In this document: positions 41,485 to 42,493 of the stretch, one piece after another | Layout of the letters: each line of letters starts with the position of its first letter | Numbering within the stretch: position 1 is the stretch's first letter | Origin: Zopfochytrium polystomum | Taxonomy: Eukaryota; Chytridiomycota; Chytridiomycetes; Chytridiales; Chytridiaceae | Reading direction: 5' to 3' | NCBI GenBank assembly: GCA_025765615.1 | Contig: JAIVFJ010000429.1 | Location: forward strand, 1-42,493 | DNA length: 42,493 bases | Position numbers and translations under genes: made by a program | The notes under the pieces: generated by a model | What the model was told of the DNA's origin: nothing | Databases searched by the model: none | The model's input: the letters and a program-made list of their open reading frames with translations, nothing else

Positions 41485-41717
41485 TGTTAGTTTTGGGTTT
41501 TAGGTTTTTTGGTGTAAGCAGTGTGCAGGAGCTTTGACCTGTTACTGCTCTGCAAGGATAACTTGCAGCATTTTGCAAGTGACGGTCCTTGTAACAGTTT
41601 TGTATAAAGACAAACACAAGACGGACAGAAGCCAAGATCAACCTCCCACCACCACCTTCAGTTGTGTACACCACAGCAGCCCAATCCATCAATCAGCCAA
41701 CATAGTGAATTCTTTCA
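41485..41717 (+). mobile_element. Copia 3' LTR (plus)
   Basis: It starts TGTTAGTTTTGGG after a polypurine tract and contains GTGTAAGCAGTGTGCAGG, a TATA box in TTTGTATAAAGAC (about 41,600) and the CCACCACC tract. Homology ends at GAATTCTTTCA; the CCCAATCA terminus is missing. Confidence 0.8.
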
Positions 41718-41830
41718 GAACCAAGGAGAGGTCATGACTGTCCTGACACCATTCCAGATGAGAAGGCCAATAAACCTGGAAAGCTCCTCTTTTGTGAATC
41801 GTGCTTCACCACCAGATCCAGAATTTGCTG

Positions 41831-41990
41831 AAAGAATTCGCTATGTTGGCTGATTGATGGATTGGTCTTGTGTTTGTCTTTATACAAAACTGTTACAAGG
41901 ACCATCACTTGCAAAATGCTGCAAGTCATCCTTGCAGAGCAGTATCAGGTCAAAGCTCCTGCACACTGCTTACACCAAAAGACCCAAACT
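41831..41990 (-). mobile_element. Copia LTR in inverted orientation, internally deleted
   Basis: On plus it reads GAAAGAATTCGCTATGTTGGC, then TCTTGTGTTTGTCTTTATAC, to CTGCTTACACCAAAAGACCC, which is the LTR reversed with a gap of about 55 bp. With the LTR at 41,485 it forms a long inverted repeat around a spacer of about 110 bp. Confidence 0.75.
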
Positions 41991-42493
41991 AAGATCTGCT
42001 CCTTCATCAAGTTCACTATCAGATTCTCCAGATGGCTGAGCATTGCCCAAATTTGCCAACTCCGCCTTCTTTTGCTTCAGTTTTCTCATTCTTTTGGCGA
42101 TGTAGTTCATGTTTGTATGAAACATGATCGGTTTTTCTGCACTTCATCATTCCAAACAAGATCAAACATCCTTTGGGTGAACAGTTTGGCTTGCTTTGCT
42201 GGGATACAAGCAGCTTTGACAGTTCTCCAGTTCATTCTTATGCTGAAATGGATGAATTTGCGAGCTTTTGTCACTGATTCAACCTACTCAGCTAGACTGG
42301 TTGTGCTTTGCTCACCTGTGCAAGGAGTTCAGCAATGTATCACTCAAACTGATCTGCATTGAAATCACAGTTCCCTCAACCATATCCACAGAATGAGATC
42401 CACCAACATTCTCATCACGAAGGAGCAGGATCAGGAGGAAGATTGCCGGAGGAGACAACTTCAACTGCAGAAAGAAATTGCTGAATCAATCAG
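41991..42493. other. Unassigned sequence at the right edge
   Basis: No family was recognised. At the very end a plus frame (about 42,395-42,493) reads KEQDQEEDCRRRQLQLQKEI and is open to the edge. It looks like a coiled coil and could be the start of a coding segment that continues outside the window. Confidence 0.3.

Overview
The window looks like nuclear DNA of an early-diverging fungus, most likely a zoosporic (chytrid-type) one. The clues are an apparent N-terminus of a fungal-type elongation factor 3, genes cut into many exons by 43-105 nt introns, short TTAGGG (telomere-type) tracts, a fungal-style endoglycoceramidase and a fungal mix of LINE and Copia retroelements. No ribosomal RNA, tRNA or CRISPR locus was recognised. 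The placement is an inference from gene content; nothing in the sequence names the organism.

Positions 1 to about 15,000 are genic and fairly GC-rich. In order they hold: the start of an EF-3-like gene (minus); a purine microsatellite; two small uncertain minus-strand genes; a dead 3' LINE fragment carrying a solo LTR; a CAT-superfamily acyltransferase gene with two apparent frameshifts; a possible small membrane or secreted protein; a divergent gene pair whose start codons are 21 bp apart (a type II membrane protein on minus, a DMAP1/SWC4 chromatin subunit on plus); a (TC)n tract with a hairpin-rich spacer; and a ten-exon secreted GH5 endoglycoceramidase. For the DMAP1/SWC4 and endoglycoceramidase genes every intron is resolved with consistent reading phase (489 and 537 residues). 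About 40% of those introns begin with GTT, which is unusual.

Positions 15,000 to 42,493 are almost wholly nested mobile elements. An APE-type LINE occurs four times (one copy lies in the genic part); copies 2 and 3 are tandem. Several of its boundaries abut TTAGGGTTAG-like sequence. A Copia family occurs as several broken pieces and LTRs. A roughly 1.18 kb non-autonomous element (called R here) with a 17-bp minisatellite has ragged inverted ends and an 8-bp target duplication; it and its fragments occur five times. A dispersed segment (called S here) occurs three times. An unrelated LTR with heat-shock-element arrays upstream of a TATA box occurs twice.

The relative order of some insertions can be read directly: the heat-shock-element LTR landed in an already resident LINE fragment, element R landed in a Copia LTR and in LINE copy 3, and Copia pol is joined in frame to a LINE ORF2 fragment. 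No retroelement copy here looks fully intact. The candidates most worth follow-up are the LINE's association with telomere-like repeats and the putatively heat-responsive LTR family.
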